Source: Lunularia cruciata
Taxonomy: Eukaryota; Streptophyta; Marchantiopsida; Lunulariales; Lunulariaceae
DNA: 64,000 nucleotides
NCBI GenBank assembly: GCA_948567375.1
Contig: OX419761.1
Span: 38,106,243 to 38,170,242 of the forward strand
Direction of reading: 5' to 3'
The notes under the pieces were generated by a model that worked only from the letters and a program-made list of their open reading frames with translations, was not told the DNA's origin and did no database searches. The position numbers and the translations under genes are program-made. Each line of letters begins with the position of its first letter. Positions within the stretch are counted from its first letter, which is position 1. Positions 23,980-35,362 of the stretch are shown piece by piece.

Positions 23980-26900
23980 ATGGGGAAACTTCCGGTTTTC
24001 TTTGGCAAGGATGGAGAAGATGTGGAGGCCTTTGTGAGAGACTTCAAGAGAGCTTGCATAGGAAACAATGAGAGGAGGAAGAATGAGTGGGCCTCATTAT
24101 TACCAGATTTCTTTGAGGATGCAGCACTTACATGGTATGAGTCAGAATACCAAAAGAGAGAGAGGAGAGAGGGGGAAGAGGAGTCTTGGGAGACTTTGAC
24201 TTCAGCACTCATTGAGAACTTTCTTCCTGATGAGAGTTATGAGAGATTGATGAGTGAGGTTACATTTCTCAAGCAAGGAGATGGAGAGAAAGTGAGAGTC
24301 TATGTGGAAAGAGTGGAAAAATTGGAGTCCAGATTTCGCATAATGTTGAGGAAGGGTGGGGATGATGTGGAGACTACAATGATTGGCATAGGGGCCATGC
24401 TCACCAAGAATTTTGTGGGAGGATTGAGACCACAAATTAGAAGCAAGGTGAGATATGAGAAACCTTCTTCCAAGGTTGAAGCTATCAAGATCGCAATTCG
24501 TATGGAGGAGAGTTTGGAAGGGGATGAAAGTGATTTGGTGGTGAAGGAGGTTGTGCATCCTCCTCAAGGCTACAAGTATGGTGGAACTTCTGATACTTTG
24601 GTGACAAGGGTTGCACCACAAGTAGTAGTTGCTCCAGTTCTTGCACCTCCACCAAAAGATCCACTCCAAACCATCACAGAACAACTTGCGGATCTCAAGA
24701 TCAATGTGGTGCAATTATGGGAGAAGAGAGAGGTGGATCAGAATGTAGGGAGAGGGCCTAGGAGTTATGGAAACCATCCATATAGAGGAGGCCAACCAGC
24801 CAACAATTTCAATGATAGAAATTGTTTTGGTTGTGGGGGAAGAGGCCATATCCAAAGGAATTGCCCAAATTCCACTTACCATGGAGGAAGGGGTTATGAG
24901 GGAGCCAATAGAGGGAAAGAGGGAGGTAGTGAAACCCAAGTGGCTCCTAATCCCAACAAAGGTAAGGGGATAGCATCCATAGATGTGGTTGAGAGCAAGT
25001 ATGAGAAGGGAGAGTGCTCAAACTCCAAGGGTCTTAATTTGGAGCTTTTGGCACAAGAGAAGAAGAGAGCTCGTTTTGCAGAGGATGTTCACTCTTCTCA
25101 AGGATTTACTTCAAGCAAGGATACTCCTATGTCTACTAGGAGCACTTGCACCTCAACACCATCAACAACAAAGACTCCAAGGAAGAAGTTAGGGATGGAG
25201 GACTTCTTGATCTCAAAGCAACAATGGAACTACAATGTGTTGGAGGATGTTGGTAGTCACAAGGCTAACATCACAGTGGGCCAATTAATTGCTTTGAACC
25301 CTACCTTGAGAAAGGAGCTTAGAGGTGGTTTGAGTTCTACAAGGAGCAAAAAGAAGAAGAAGGCAAAAGTTCCAGTATCAATGGGGGTGGTGGATGCCAA
25401 GCCAGCACCATGGGAAGCTTGTGAATATGCCTCCAAGATTGATGTGAGAGTGAATGGTCACAACATCAAGGATGCATTGGTTGATGGAGGATCAGCAGTG
25501 AATGCCATGTCAGAAAGGTTGATGAAGAAGTTGGGTATGATACCCTCAAGACCTTCAACATTTGTGGTGAGCATGGCAAACAAGCAACAAGTTCGACCAG
25601 TAGGAGTGATGGATAAGGTGGTAGTTTCAGTTATGGGAGTTCAAAATCTCATGACTTTCCAAGTCTTGAAGGATTCAAGCTATGACTTACTTCTTGGGAG
25701 GCCATGGTTGAGAGCAGCACGCACAACTGATCGATGGCACAAAGGGTACTTAAGGATTGGGCCATCAAACCATAGAGTCACTGTTCCTATGACTAACACC
25801 ACCAACACTTCACATTCAGATACCCCATCTTCTGATTATTGGGAATCTGATTCTGAAGGAGGAGCTTCAGGTGTGGACACAAGCATGGAAGAGGAGACTT
25901 CCACGGAGGAGGATGAATCTGAATCTAATTCAGATGTGTATCCTTTGTGTGCTATGGATTTTGCACCTAAGCCAGAGGTTTTGAAGGACCCAGATAAATC
26001 ACCATTGACACTTGAGGAGGTAGAGAGAAGGTTATCTACCCTCAAGTATGGCCCAAATGTTACCAAGGAGGAGAAGGTGAGATTTGAGGAGATTTTCCGC
26101 AAGTTCATCCATGTGTTTGCTTTTAGTTACAAGGATTTGAAGGAAGTCACCTTGGAGGAGCACAAGATAGAGGTGGAGTCACATGCAAGACCAATCCGCC
26201 AAAAGCAACGTCGCATTAGCCCACCAATATCTTTGGTTGTGAAGGAGGAGATTGATAAGCTCAAGGAGGCTGGATTTATCTTTGAGGTGGAGAATTCAAA
26301 ATGGGTGTCTCCAATTGTCATTGTGAAGAAAAAAAATGGCAAGCTTCGGGTATGTGTGGATTACAAGAAGCTCAATGCTGTTACCAAGAAGGACTACTAC
26401 CCATTGCCATTCATTGATGAGATCTTGGAGGAGGTTGCAGGTCATGAGAGGTACAGTTTTGGAGATGGTTATAGTGGATATAACCAAATCAAGATTGCAC
26501 CAGAGCATCAACAACTCACCACATTCACCACACCTTGGGGAACTTACGCTTTCAAGGTCATGCCTTTTGGGCTTTGCAATGCTCCAGCCACATTCCAACG
26601 GTTCATGAACAAGGTATTTGAACCTTTCATTAGGAAATTTGTGAGAGATTTCATTGATGACTTTTGTGTCTATGGGAGCAAGGAGGAGCACTTTGAGCAC
26701 CTAATCAAAGTCTTGCAACGCTTGGATGAGGCAAATGCATCACTCAACCCAGAGAAGTGCATTTTTGGATGTGAAGAAGGTCTACTTTTGGGGCACATCA
26801 TCTCCAAGGATGGAATAGCAGTTGATCCTGAGAAGGTGAGGAAAATCTCAGACCTTCCATTCCCTTCAAGCTTGACAAAGTTACGCCAATTCTTGGGAAT

Positions 26901-28539
26901 GGTTGGGTACTATAGGAGGTTCATCTTCTCATTTTCCAACAAGGCTTATGCATTGACCATCTACATGAAGAAGGGTGTAGATTACATGGTGATTTTGGAA
27001 GACAAGGAGGCTCTCAAAGCTTTTGAGGAGCTCAAGCAATCCCTTGTTGTAGCTCCAATTCTTGCTAAACCTGATTGGAGTAAGCCTTTCATCCTCTACA
27101 CTGATGCTTCTAATGTAGCTATAGGATGCACTCTTAGTCAATTAGACCAAGATGGGCATGATCATCCAATAGCTTATGCTAGTAGGCAGATGGTTTCAGC
27201 AGAGAAGAACTACTCTGTCACAGAGAGAGAAGGGTTGGCAGTGATCTTTGGTCTCAAGAAGTTTAGACACTACTTGATTGGAGGGAAAGCCACAATTGTC
27301 ACGGATCACAAGGCTTTGAAGTACATCTTCAACAAGCCTAATGTTGAAGGGAGACTAGCAAGGTGGATGATTCTCTTGTCTGAGTATGACTACACAATTG
27401 AGGATAGGCCAGGAAAGAAACATGCAAATGCTGATTTGTTATCTAGAGCCTATGATCATGATGGAGATGAGCCAGTAGATGATTCCTTCCCGGATGAGGA
27501 GCTCATGACAATCTCAGTCACTCAAGAGGTTCCAATGGAGTACAAGGAGATTGTGGATTTTGTGACAAGAGGTAACTATCCAGAAGGGATGCATGCTAGG
27601 GAGAGGAAGGCCCTTGCAGCAAGATCTAGACCTTACACAATGGTGGATGATATTCTTTTTCACCAAGGAGCAGATGGTCTACTTCGAAGAGCAGTGGGTA
27701 AGGAAGAGTCTATCCTACTCATAAAGGAGTTTCATGAAGGTTTAGTATGTGGAGGACACTTTGCAGGAAAGGTGACTGCTTTCAAGATTCTAGATGCAGG
27801 TTACCATTGGAGAGGGATTTTCAAGGATTGTCTTGATTATTGCAAAACTTGTCATGTTTGTCAAGCTTTTGCTAGAAAGTCTACATCCACTCCACCACTT
27901 AGATCAATTCCATTGCTAGGACCCTTTGAGAAGTGGGGAATTGATTTTGTAGGACCTCTCAATAGAACCCCAAGGAACAATCGGTACATTGTGGTAGTTA
28001 CTGATTACCTTACCAAGTGGGTTGAGGCTAGACCATTGAGGGACAAGAATGAAGATGAAGTGGGTAGATTTCTTTATGAACGCATTATCACTAGGTTTGG
28101 ATGCCCTTTGGAGTTGGTTTCTGATAGAGGAGGAGAGTTTACAGGAAGCATTACTACAGCCATGCTACGACATTTCTCTATCACACATAGAGTAACTACA
28201 TCCTATAAGCCAAATTCCAATGGCTTGGCAGAGAGAACCAATCAGACCTTGTGCATGATGTTGGCCAAAGATGCAGAAATGGAGGGGGCTAAACATCATT
28301 GGGACAAGAGGATTCATGCAGTTTTGTGGGAGTATAGGACAACCATGAAGACTTCCACTGGATATTCTCCATTCCAATTGGTGTATGGTATTGAGTCTAC
28401 CTTACCTATTCACTTTGATCTTCCTACCTTCCAAAGCATTCATAGGAGATTGAAGAAAGCACAAGGAAGTGATGCAGAGAAGTCAAGGAAGGATCAACTC
28501 ATGGAGTTGGAAGAGGCAAGAGCAGTTGCTATGGTTTGA
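23980..28539 (+). CDS. A gag-pol polyprotein
   Basis: 1519 codons in a single frame. Gag is followed by a knuckle CFGCGGRGHIQRNC at 282-295; protease has D502 in VDGGS; RT spans about 740-950 with FIDD at 891-894 where YxDD is usual. RNase H includes D1042 (LYTDAS). Integrase has a zinc region (CKTCHVCQ, 1288-1295) and catalytic D1322, D1382 and E1418 with 35 residues between the last two. All key residues are present. It ends at a TGA that interrupts the integrase C-terminus; the frame continues at 28540. It would make a virus-like particle and integrate the copied DNA. Confidence 0.93.
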   Translation: MGKLPVFFGKDGEDVEAFVRDFKRACIGNNERRKNEWASLLPDFFEDAALTWYESEYQKRERREGEEESWETLTSALIENFLPDESYERLMSEVTFLKQGDGEKVRVYVERVEKLESRFRIMLRKGGDDVETTMIGIGAMLTKNFVGGLRPQIRSKVRYEKPSSKVEAIKIAIRMEESLEGDESDLVVKEVVHPPQGYKYGGTSDTLVTRVAPQVVVAPVLAPPPKDPLQTITEQLADLKINVVQLWEKREVDQNVGRGPRSYGNHPYRGGQPANNFNDRNCFGCGGRGHIQRNCPNSTYHGGRGYEGANRGKEGGSETQVAPNPNKGKGIASIDVVESKYEKGECSNSKGLNLELLAQEKKRARFAEDVHSSQGFTSSKDTPMSTRSTCTSTPSTTKTPRKKLGMEDFLISKQQWNYNVLEDVGSHKANITVGQLIALNPTLRKELRGGLSSTRSKKKKKAKVPVSMGVVDAKPAPWEACEYASKIDVRVNGHNIKDALVDGGSAVNAMSERLMKKLGMIPSRPSTFVVSMANKQQVRPVGVMDKVVVSVMGVQNLMTFQVLKDSSYDLLLGRPWLRAARTTDRWHKGYLRIGPSNHRVTVPMTNTTNTSHSDTPSSDYWESDSEGGASGVDTSMEEETSTEEDESESNSDVYPLCAMDFAPKPEVLKDPDKSPLTLEEVERRLSTLKYGPNVTKEEKVRFEEIFRKFIHVFAFSYKDLKEVTLEEHKIEVESHARPIRQKQRRISPPISLVVKEEIDKLKEAGFIFEVENSKWVSPIVIVKKKNGKLRVCVDYKKLNAVTKKDYYPLPFIDEILEEVAGHERYSFGDGYSGYNQIKIAPEHQQLTTFTTPWGTYAFKVMPFGLCNAPATFQRFMNKVFEPFIRKFVRDFIDDFCVYGSKEEHFEHLIKVLQRLDEANASLNPEKCIFGCEEGLLLGHIISKDGIAVDPEKVRKISDLPFPSSLTKLRQFLGMVGYYRRFIFSFSNKAYALTIYMKKGVDYMVILEDKEALKAFEELKQSLVVAPILAKPDWSKPFILYTDASNVAIGCTLSQLDQDGHDHPIAYASRQMVSAEKNYSVTEREGLAVIFGLKKFRHYLIGGKATIVTDHKALKYIFNKPNVEGRLARWMILLSEYDYTIEDRPGKKHANADLLSRAYDHDGDEPVDDSFPDEELMTISVTQEVPMEYKEIVDFVTRGNYPEGMHARERKALAARSRPYTMVDDILFHQGADGLLRRAVGKEESILLIKEFHEGLVCGGHFAGKVTAFKILDAGYHWRGIFKDCLDYCKTCHVCQAFARKSTSTPPLRSIPLLGPFEKWGIDFVGPLNRTPRNNRYIVVVTDYLTKWVEARPLRDKNEDEVGRFLYERIITRFGCPLELVSDRGGEFTGSITTAMLRHFSITHRVTTSYKPNSNGLAERTNQTLCMMLAKDAEMEGAKHHWDKRIHAVLWEYRTTMKTSTGYSPFQLVYGIESTLPIHFDLPTFQSIHRRLKKAQGSDAEKSRKDQLMELEEARAVAMV

Positions 28540-28806
28540 GTGGAGCAAGCCCAAAGGAAACAAAAGGAGAGCTATGACAAGAGGCAAGGCAAGAAGAAGG
28601 TGGAGCCTTTCAAAGAAGGTGATTGGGTAATGTTGTTTGATTCCATTCGATTCAAGAGAGTACAAAAGAAGTTTTTGCCTAAGTACTTTGGACCTTTCAT
28701 AGTAGAGAAGGTGTGGGGAAATTACACTTATGATCTCAAGGAGTTGGGAGGAAGACACTTTGATAGGATTAACCATGATAAGTTGAAGATGTACCATAGA
28801 AGGTAG
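28540..28806 (+). CDS. A integrase C-terminal part after in-frame TGA
   Basis: Same frame as gag-pol and separated from it only by TGA at 28537-28539. It encodes the basic integrase tail (KQKESYDKRQGKKK, GPFIVEKVWGNYTYDL) and ends MYHRR. TGA may come from CGA by C-to-T change. No chromodomain follows. Confidence 0.8.
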   Translation: MEQAQRKQKESYDKRQGKKKVEPFKEGDWVMLFDSIRFKRVQKKFLPKYFGPFIVEKVWGNYTYDLKELGGRHFDRINHDKLKMYHRR

Positions 28807-28839
28807 AGAGACCTTCACTTTGAGGACAAAGTGAAAACT

Positions 28840-29546
28840 TAGTCCGGGGGTAAATGTAACACCCATTTGTGCATGTGTGTGGTATTGTGATATTTAGCTT
28901 GGTATTACAAGTACTTAAGAGATATTATTTATATAGAGATAAAGGATGGTTCTATATTAGTCATGGTTAGCTAAAGTTAGTCATAGCTAAGATAGATGGG
29001 ACCTTACTTTAGAGGAAGTAGAAAAGATGAGCACCACTATTTTGGATTTTAGTGTGTTGACTTGGTATTATTCCTAGGTGTTTGGCTTTGGGGAAAGAGT
29101 TGAGAACTCTTGGGCCCGCAAGCCTTTTTGTTTTGGATTCTTCTTTAGTCCAAGGATAGCCCATGTGAAGGAATCCTTGCTTTAGTGGTTGGGTCAAGAT
29201 AAGACCACATGCTTAGGGGAATATGCCCATGTGAATGGATATTCCTTTCTACTTTTTGACTTTACTTGACTTTTAGTCTAGTAACTTGAGTTACTACGGT
29301 AATTAGTAACTTTGGTACGTAACTATTTCACAAGTATATAAACAAGGAGTGAGGAGGTACTCATCATCCTTTCATTTGCAACTATCTCTCTCTCATTGAG
29401 TTCTCTAGTGAGCAATGTCTTGAGTCTTGGAGTGTTAGCCTTGGAGGAGTATGATGGAGTTGGGGTTCCTTGCCTTCTTAGTCCATGGTGCGCTACCATA
29501 ATAGCCATCAGAGGTTCATCCTGAGTGAGAGACAGGCCGGCTCACA
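28840..29546 (+). repeat. A polypurine tract and 3' LTR
   Basis: The G-rich AGTCCGGGGGTAAA precedes the LTR that starts at 28855 and ends CTCACA at 29546. It is 692 bp, like the 5' copy, with one visible difference. Confidence 0.9.
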
Positions 29547-30334
29547 GCACGTAGTCCATCACATTGTTGCTCATCTTGGGCCAATAGTAATGGCGCTAGA
29601 CTGCATCCAAGGTCTTATCCACTCTGACATGACCTACAATGGTCAAATCATGACATTCCGCTAGAATGATGGTGCATAATTTTGGGACATTTGGGATCCA
29701 TAATCTGCCATCACAAAAGGTGAGTCCTTGGGTGTTGGTGACGCCTTTGGATGATTGTGCTTCTACAATCTGCGGATCAGTTTTTGTAACAGCCAGAATC
29801 TCTGGCCAAAATTCAAGGTTAATCTTAACTTCTACCACCAAGTTGTTTGCCATTGGCATGCGGGTGAATGCATCTGCAAGTTGCTTCTTACCTTCCACAT
29901 AGGTGATTGACATGTTGAAGCATTGTTGCCATTCTGCCCACCAAATCTAGTGATGAGATAGATCCTTCTACGTCTTGAGGTAGACTAGAGGTTTGTGGTC
30001 TATCTCTACTACAAATGCCTTCTCGCCCAAATAGTGCTTCCAATGCTTGGTTGCCAGAACAATGGCCAACTCTTCTTGTTTGATGGTGTGGTAGTTGCAC
30101 TTTGCCGGTAACAACTTTCAAGAGAAATATGCAATTGGATGCCATCCGTCATGCCACTCTTGTTGTAGGACTGCTCCTATTGCTATGCTTGATGCATCTG
30201 TAGCCAACTTGATTGGTCATTTTGGGTCATACTACTTCAAGATTGGTGCATGTAGCAAGGCAGGTTTCAATTCTTGAAAGGCCAACTCTTGTGCGGTTCC
30301 CTATGTCCACTTCTTCCCTTGCCAAGTAGTGCCA
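29547..30334 (-). pseudogene. D RNase H and N-terminal integrase
   Basis: 29596-29913 reads VEGKKQLADAFTRMP (end of RNase H), then integrase start (ECHDLTIVGHVRVDKTLDAV). RNase H proper lies at about 29900-30334 with stops. Integrase runs into A at 29546 and resumes at 21713. Confidence 0.85.
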
Positions 30335-31681
30335 TTAAAGATTGTGCAACCTTGGAGAAGTACTTGACAAATCTATGAAGAATCTTGTCAACCCCAAGAA
30401 GCTCTTGAGTTGGGTTTGATCTTTTGGGGCACACCATTTTTGAATGACTTCTATTTTATCTGTCAATACTTGAATGCCCTCTGCACTTACTCTATGCCCC
30501 AAGTAGTCTACTTCAGACTTGCCAAACTCACACTTTGAGATTTTGGCATACAATCGATTTTGTCTTAGAATTTGGAGGACTTCTCGCAGATGTTGTTTAT
30601 GTTCTGTCATTGTGCTACTATATACTAAGATATTGTCTAAGAAGATGATAACAAACTTATCCAAGTATGGACAAAATATGTCATTCATTAGACTCATGAA
30701 AGTGGCAGGTGCATTGGTGAGGCCAAAAGGCATCACGAGACACTCAAAGTGGCCATACTTGGTTTGAAAGGCATTTTTGTACACATCCTCCTCTGCAATT
30801 CGAGCTTGATTGTAATTGCTCCGCAAGTCTAATTTGGTGAAGTATCTTGCTCCATGGAGTTGATCAAACAGGTCATCCATGCGAGGTAAGGGGTATTTGT
30901 TCTTCACCGTTTGTTGATTGAGACCTCGATAGTCAATGCACATGCGCATTGTACCATCCTTCTTCTTCACAAACAAGACAGGAGCCCCATATGGTGATAT
31001 GCTAGGTTGGATGAACCCCTTCTACATCATCTCCTCAATTTGAGTCTTACACTCCTCCAACTCATGAAGTGATAGGCAATATCGGGCCTTACAATGAGGT
31101 GTCTTCCCCAAGAGTGTCTCAATTTTATGATCTACTCTCCTTTTTGGTGGTAACCCTAAGGGTAGATCATCGGGAAAGACATCTTGAGATTCATCCACCA
31201 TAGCCTTCAATTTCTCAGGAACTTGTTTATCAAGTTGTGCACTCTGGACTTCTCTTATTAGACCCATGAAACATCTATCGGTCTTAAAGACAGTTGCCGT
31301 CCCTATGACATATAGAGGCAGATCCTGCTTGGGTGATTTTTCTTTAACCCCAATGATTGACCATTGGTGGGTTCTCCCTACTTTCTTCCTCCAATCTATC
31401 ATAGGGTTATAATGCTCCATCCATGGCATGCCTAAGATTGCATCATGACGAGCTAATTATATCACTCGCCACTCAATTGCTTCTTGATATTCTCCTATAG
31501 AAAGTGTTACCCATCTAGGTAAAGATTCAATCCTCTCTGTTTGCCCATTAGGCAACTCTACTTCTTCATTCCTATCCCTCTCTAGATCCATTCCCAATCT
31601 TATTGCAACAGACTGAGATAAAAAATTCTTTGTTGCTCCCGGATCAATTAATACTCTCACTTGATTGCCTTCTAGGACTCT
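30335..31681 (-). pseudogene. D protease end and reverse transcriptase
   Basis: 31457-31681 carries the protease (VRVLIDPGATKNFLS, where D-P-G stands in for DTG/DSG). 31022-31429 is the connecting region to RT. 30335-30976 is [47 protein letters not shown]. The catalytic box reads FLDN instead of xLDD, so this copy's RT is probably dead. One stop lies between the two RT pieces. Confidence 0.88.
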
Positions 31682-32488
31682 TGTGACAACCTGGCAAATA
31701 TCACTTTTGCCGTAATTGGGTAAGTAAAGTTCATTCTCGTAGAGATACGATGTAGAATTGGTCAAATACAAAGTCAAATAGTAACTTGTAGTTCTTCTTG
31801 ATCTCTTCTTTAATCTCTCAGGTAGAAACTACACCCAGAAGAGAGTAATAAGCTCACAATCTTGACAACTTGTCACGAATACACACACACACACACATAA
31901 TCACAACATAGCAAATTCTGTCCAAACAACTCTTGATTGTGATGATTCAGATTCTCTCAAAGACGGCGCTTCACTACGAAGAACAATTTTGCCTCAAAAT
32001 TGTGTTCCACCCCTCCACTAAAGGCACAACTTTCTCGATCAAAATTGCTTCACATCAACTTCATATTGCACTCAGAAATGCAGAATACTACCAACACTAC
32101 AATTCCTCTCAGATCTGTCAAGGCATTGCTCCGATGCACTTCACTCAGGATCAAAACACATAGAATGAAGATCAAGGCTGTAGAATCCAACCTCCACAGA
32201 CACACTGACTTGCACTCGGAATTCTTCACACACTCACAAACACACACACAGAATTGATAATTGGAATTAAGCTCAAGCGACGAGCACTGAGAACTAGCAG
32301 TTCGCTTTATCTATCTTCAGAAATATGAATACTGAACAACAGAGTACTACGAATGCTCCCCTTAAATACTAAAGCAAACAATAGTTCTTCCTACTTATGC
32401 ACCACTTCCTAACATCTCTTCCTACTTGTAGATCCAAATTGACAATCCATCTCTTCATATCTGCCTCTTCCTATCTCAAAATTGATAC

Positions 32489-32704
32489 TTACACCGATCC
32501 AATGTCTACTTCATCATCGGCTTCCAAACCCGATGATCTTCCTACTACTTCTCCTTCTTTAGGTGTATCTACAACTACTAATTCCTTCACTATTTCTACT
32601 ATCTCTTCACTACAATCTACAATTGAGGTTATGGGTAATCCATCTACATCTTCATTTGCTAACCCAATCTTCTCTAATATCTTTAATAATAAGTCCGATG
32701 ACAC
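32489..32704 (-). pseudogene. C3 remnant of coiled-coil ORF C-terminus
   Basis: 72 codons homologous to the end of the C1/C2 protein, ending EADDEVDIGSV. The long upstream part found in C1 and C2 is absent. 32705-33397 holds different, degenerate sequence with short repeats of the type AAGTCCGAAGTC near 33125-33180. Confidence 0.55.
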
Positions 32705-33397
32705 CTAAATTCCTACTTCTGCAACATCGAGTCTAGCTATTATCAATTCCTTTGCTAATTCTACTATATCCTCATCAAGAATTGTAATTGAAAGTATGGG
32801 TACACTATCTACGCCTTCAATTTGTATCCCATGTTTCCATAATCTCTCATGTAACTGACCCGAAGACACTTATTGTGTGATTTTGCACTTTAGGTTTATT
32901 CACTACTGCTACTTCTCCTTCAATTCTTGTTCCATCTTCAATCGGAACCAAAATTGAAGTCATGGGTATCCTAACTATCTATTATTTCTCTATCCTAACT
33001 CTCTCGAATGCCTCTGGCAAGATTCCCGAAGTCATCTTCATTGCACTCCGGGATCTGACTATCTCAGATACAATCATCTTTGTCTTGAGGCAAAGAAGCT
33101 TCTAACCCGAAGTTGTGTAAACCAGAAGTCCAAAGTCTGAAGTCCAAAGTCACAAGTCCGAAGTCCGAAGTCCGAAGACATCAACCCGAAGACACTAACT
33201 TACTATGTACACCTAGTCCCAAAACTTCAAATACTTGTAACTTCTTTTACAGAACTCCAAACTTTATGATTTTGGTGGCAACGGAAAGCCTTTAATAAGA
33301 CGCTTCCAACAAGGTATAACATACTTGATTTGGACTTGTGAACATTGAGATATAACCCCCACAAGAATCTCGACCTATAACTTCTATTCCTCCTTCT

Positions 33398-33821
33398 TGT
33401 AAAAGACCGAAACCAAGGAGAGAAATAGGAGAATGGAAGCTCACATTGGGACACTTGAACGAGGGAAAACTCCAAATACCGAGCATGAGCTTCGGCCCTG
33501 GTATTTATAGGTAACATACAAGATCCTTGAAGCTTCTTCAAGAAGCTTCCTTGAGCCGCTTTCTTGGAGTGCAAGCCAAGTTAACTAGGAAGCTTCTCGA
33601 GAAGCTTTCTTCTAGAAGCCGCCTACTTGGCGTGCAAGCTAAGCTAGTTAGAAGCTTCTGGAAGCTTCCTTCTAGAAGCTACCTACTTAGGGCGCAAGTT
33701 AACTAGTTGGGAAGCTTCCCAAGAAGCTTCTTAGATGCTTCTTGAATATTCTAGGCTATTTTGTCTTATTCTCTACTTCGTAAGGCCAACCAACTTCGTC
33801 ACTAAATTCCATATTGTTACA
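33398..33821 (-). repeat. B3 3' LTR
   Basis: 424 bp. Minus-strand TATAAATA is near 33510. U3 between about 33530 and 33740 holds repeated GAAGCTTC palindromes. Confidence 0.92.
33651..33668 (-). promoter_or_regulatory. Four-unit heat-shock-element-like array, B3 3' LTR
   Basis: GAAGCTTCTGGAAGCTTC contains four alternating units in the form nGAAn-nTTCn-nGAAn-nTTCn without gaps, the consensus bound by heat-shock factors. It lies about 140 bp upstream of the LTR TATA box. Function is inferred. Confidence 0.55.
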
Positions 33822-33856
33822 TATTCCCCCGCCGTTAGTTGGTGACGTCCTTGTCG

Positions 33857-35362
33857 CTAGTGAAGCTTCGAATTCCTTGATGGCCAGCTGTGCATTCTGG
33901 AGGTGAGAAAGAGGTTCCCATGTGGCATCATGAAGGGGATACCCTTTCCAAAGGACCTTGTACTCCGTATGTTGGCGACGGCCTCGTTGAATATAGCGAC
34001 GTGCAAGGATACAATCAACTCGTCCTCCTCATGATCATTGATAGAGACAGGAAGAGGGGGAGGTTGGACTCGAGAGGAAAAGTAAGAAGGGTTAGGAACA
34101 AAGGGTTTCAACTTGGAAACATGAAAGACATGATGGATACGCATGTGACAAGGTAAGGCAAGACGATAAGCAACAGGAAAGACAATTTGGGTGATACCAA
34201 AGGGTCCTATCCAATTAGGGGCAAGTTTACGAACTTGGGTCTCAAGTGGGAGAGGGAGGTTACTAGAGGATAACATGACTTTATCACCGACTTCAAAGGT
34301 GAGATCTTGACGATGGTGGTCCGCATATTGTTTTTGGCGATTCTGAGCAACAAGGAGGTGAGACTTGGCTTGTTGGAGAGATTGAGATATAGTGGTCAAG
34401 AATGTGGAAGTATGAGGAACTTGAGATGGAGGGGGAGCAAGAAGAGAATCTGGAACAAGCGGATCTTGGCTAAAATTGAGAAAGAAAGGAGAGAATCCGG
34501 TGCTTGCCTGTTTGGAATTGTTGTAGGCAAATTCGGCAGCGGCAAGACATTCATCCCAATTGGTATGGTGGACATTGACAAAGGCCTGCAACATATCCTC
34601 CAATGTATGATTTGCACGTTTGGTTTGTCCATCAGTTTGAGGATGATAGGCCGTGGACAAAGCAAGCTTGGTGCCGAGTAGCTAAAAGAGTGCTTGCCAA
34701 AACTTCCCGGTAAAGCAAGGATCACGGTCGGAGATGAGTATGTGTGGCATTCCATGATGCTTGAAGACATTGTCGAAGTAGATTTGTGCTAAGGTGGGAG
34801 CATCCACGGTATCACAGGTTGGTGCCAAGTGGATTTGCTTACAAAGCTTATCCACAAACACCACGATGGCGGTGTGTCCTTGTTTTGTCTTTGGCAAGGA
34901 TGGGATGAGATCCAAGCTCACATGTTCCCAACAAGCTGCTGGAACGGCAAGCGGTTGAAGGAGTCCACCCGGCTTTTGGTTGCTGGCTTTGTTACGTTGG
35001 CAGTTCTCACACGATCGGACAAATTCTCAAACATCCCGTGTCATGTTGGGCCACCACCATTGACATTGGAGGGTACCCAAGGTCTTGTCCACACCCATAT
35101 GACCAGCGATGGGTAAATCCTGGGCTTCTTGAAGGCGCACCAATCGAAGATCACCTTTGGCTGGAACATAGATCTGGTCCGCATGGAATAGAAGGCCTTC
35201 CTTGAAGGAGAAGGTGTTGTACTCCTTGTCACCTGTTGTTAGCCGACCATGTACCATTTGGAAGAAGGGATCTTGTTGTAGAGCTAACCGAAACTCGTTA
35301 TGAATCTTGGGATCAATGGACACCATCGTAATTGCTGCCATGATGAGAGGAAGAGACTTCAA
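33857..35362 (-). pseudogene. B3 integrase and chromodomain
   Basis: Pieces: 35027-35362 (zinc region, HMGVDKTLG), 34682-34921 (core, LDLIPSLP, LISDRDPCFTGKFW) and 33857-34660 (267 open codons). One stop separates the core from the last piece. The glutamate position reads DGQTKRAN (lysine codon 34619-34621). The chromodomain is shifted by one base after NDHEE, so YKVLWKGYP is out of frame. GDKVMLSSSNLPLP marks the C-terminal domain. Confidence 0.88.

Larger units (their letters stand above)
21714..29546 (+). mobile_element. A: young, nearly intact Ty3/gypsy element (Athila/Tat-like)
   Basis: Two 692-bp LTRs (21714-22405 and 28855-29546) differ at one base that I can see (T at 22247, C at 29388). 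The flanking GCAC duplication (21710-21713 and 29547-29550) suggests a 4-bp TSD. The element has a PBS of tRNA-Asp type, a 1.6-kb leader with small ORFs, and one gag-pol frame with no chromodomain. The RT type and tRNA-Asp primer suggest the Ogre/Tat/Athila group, an inference. It sits in D integrase, whose frame continues on both sides. Confidence 0.95.

Noticed and set aside
24202-24714. Minus-strand ORFs inside A gag-pol (170 codons here, others at 26296-26700)
   Set aside because: They are shadows of the intact plus-strand polyprotein.
33113-33200. Short AAGTCCGAAGTC-type repeats as a CRISPR-like or regulatory array
   Set aside because: Irregular spacing and a plant retrotransposon context; the same degenerate words occur in C4 and C5, so they are part of the C unit.
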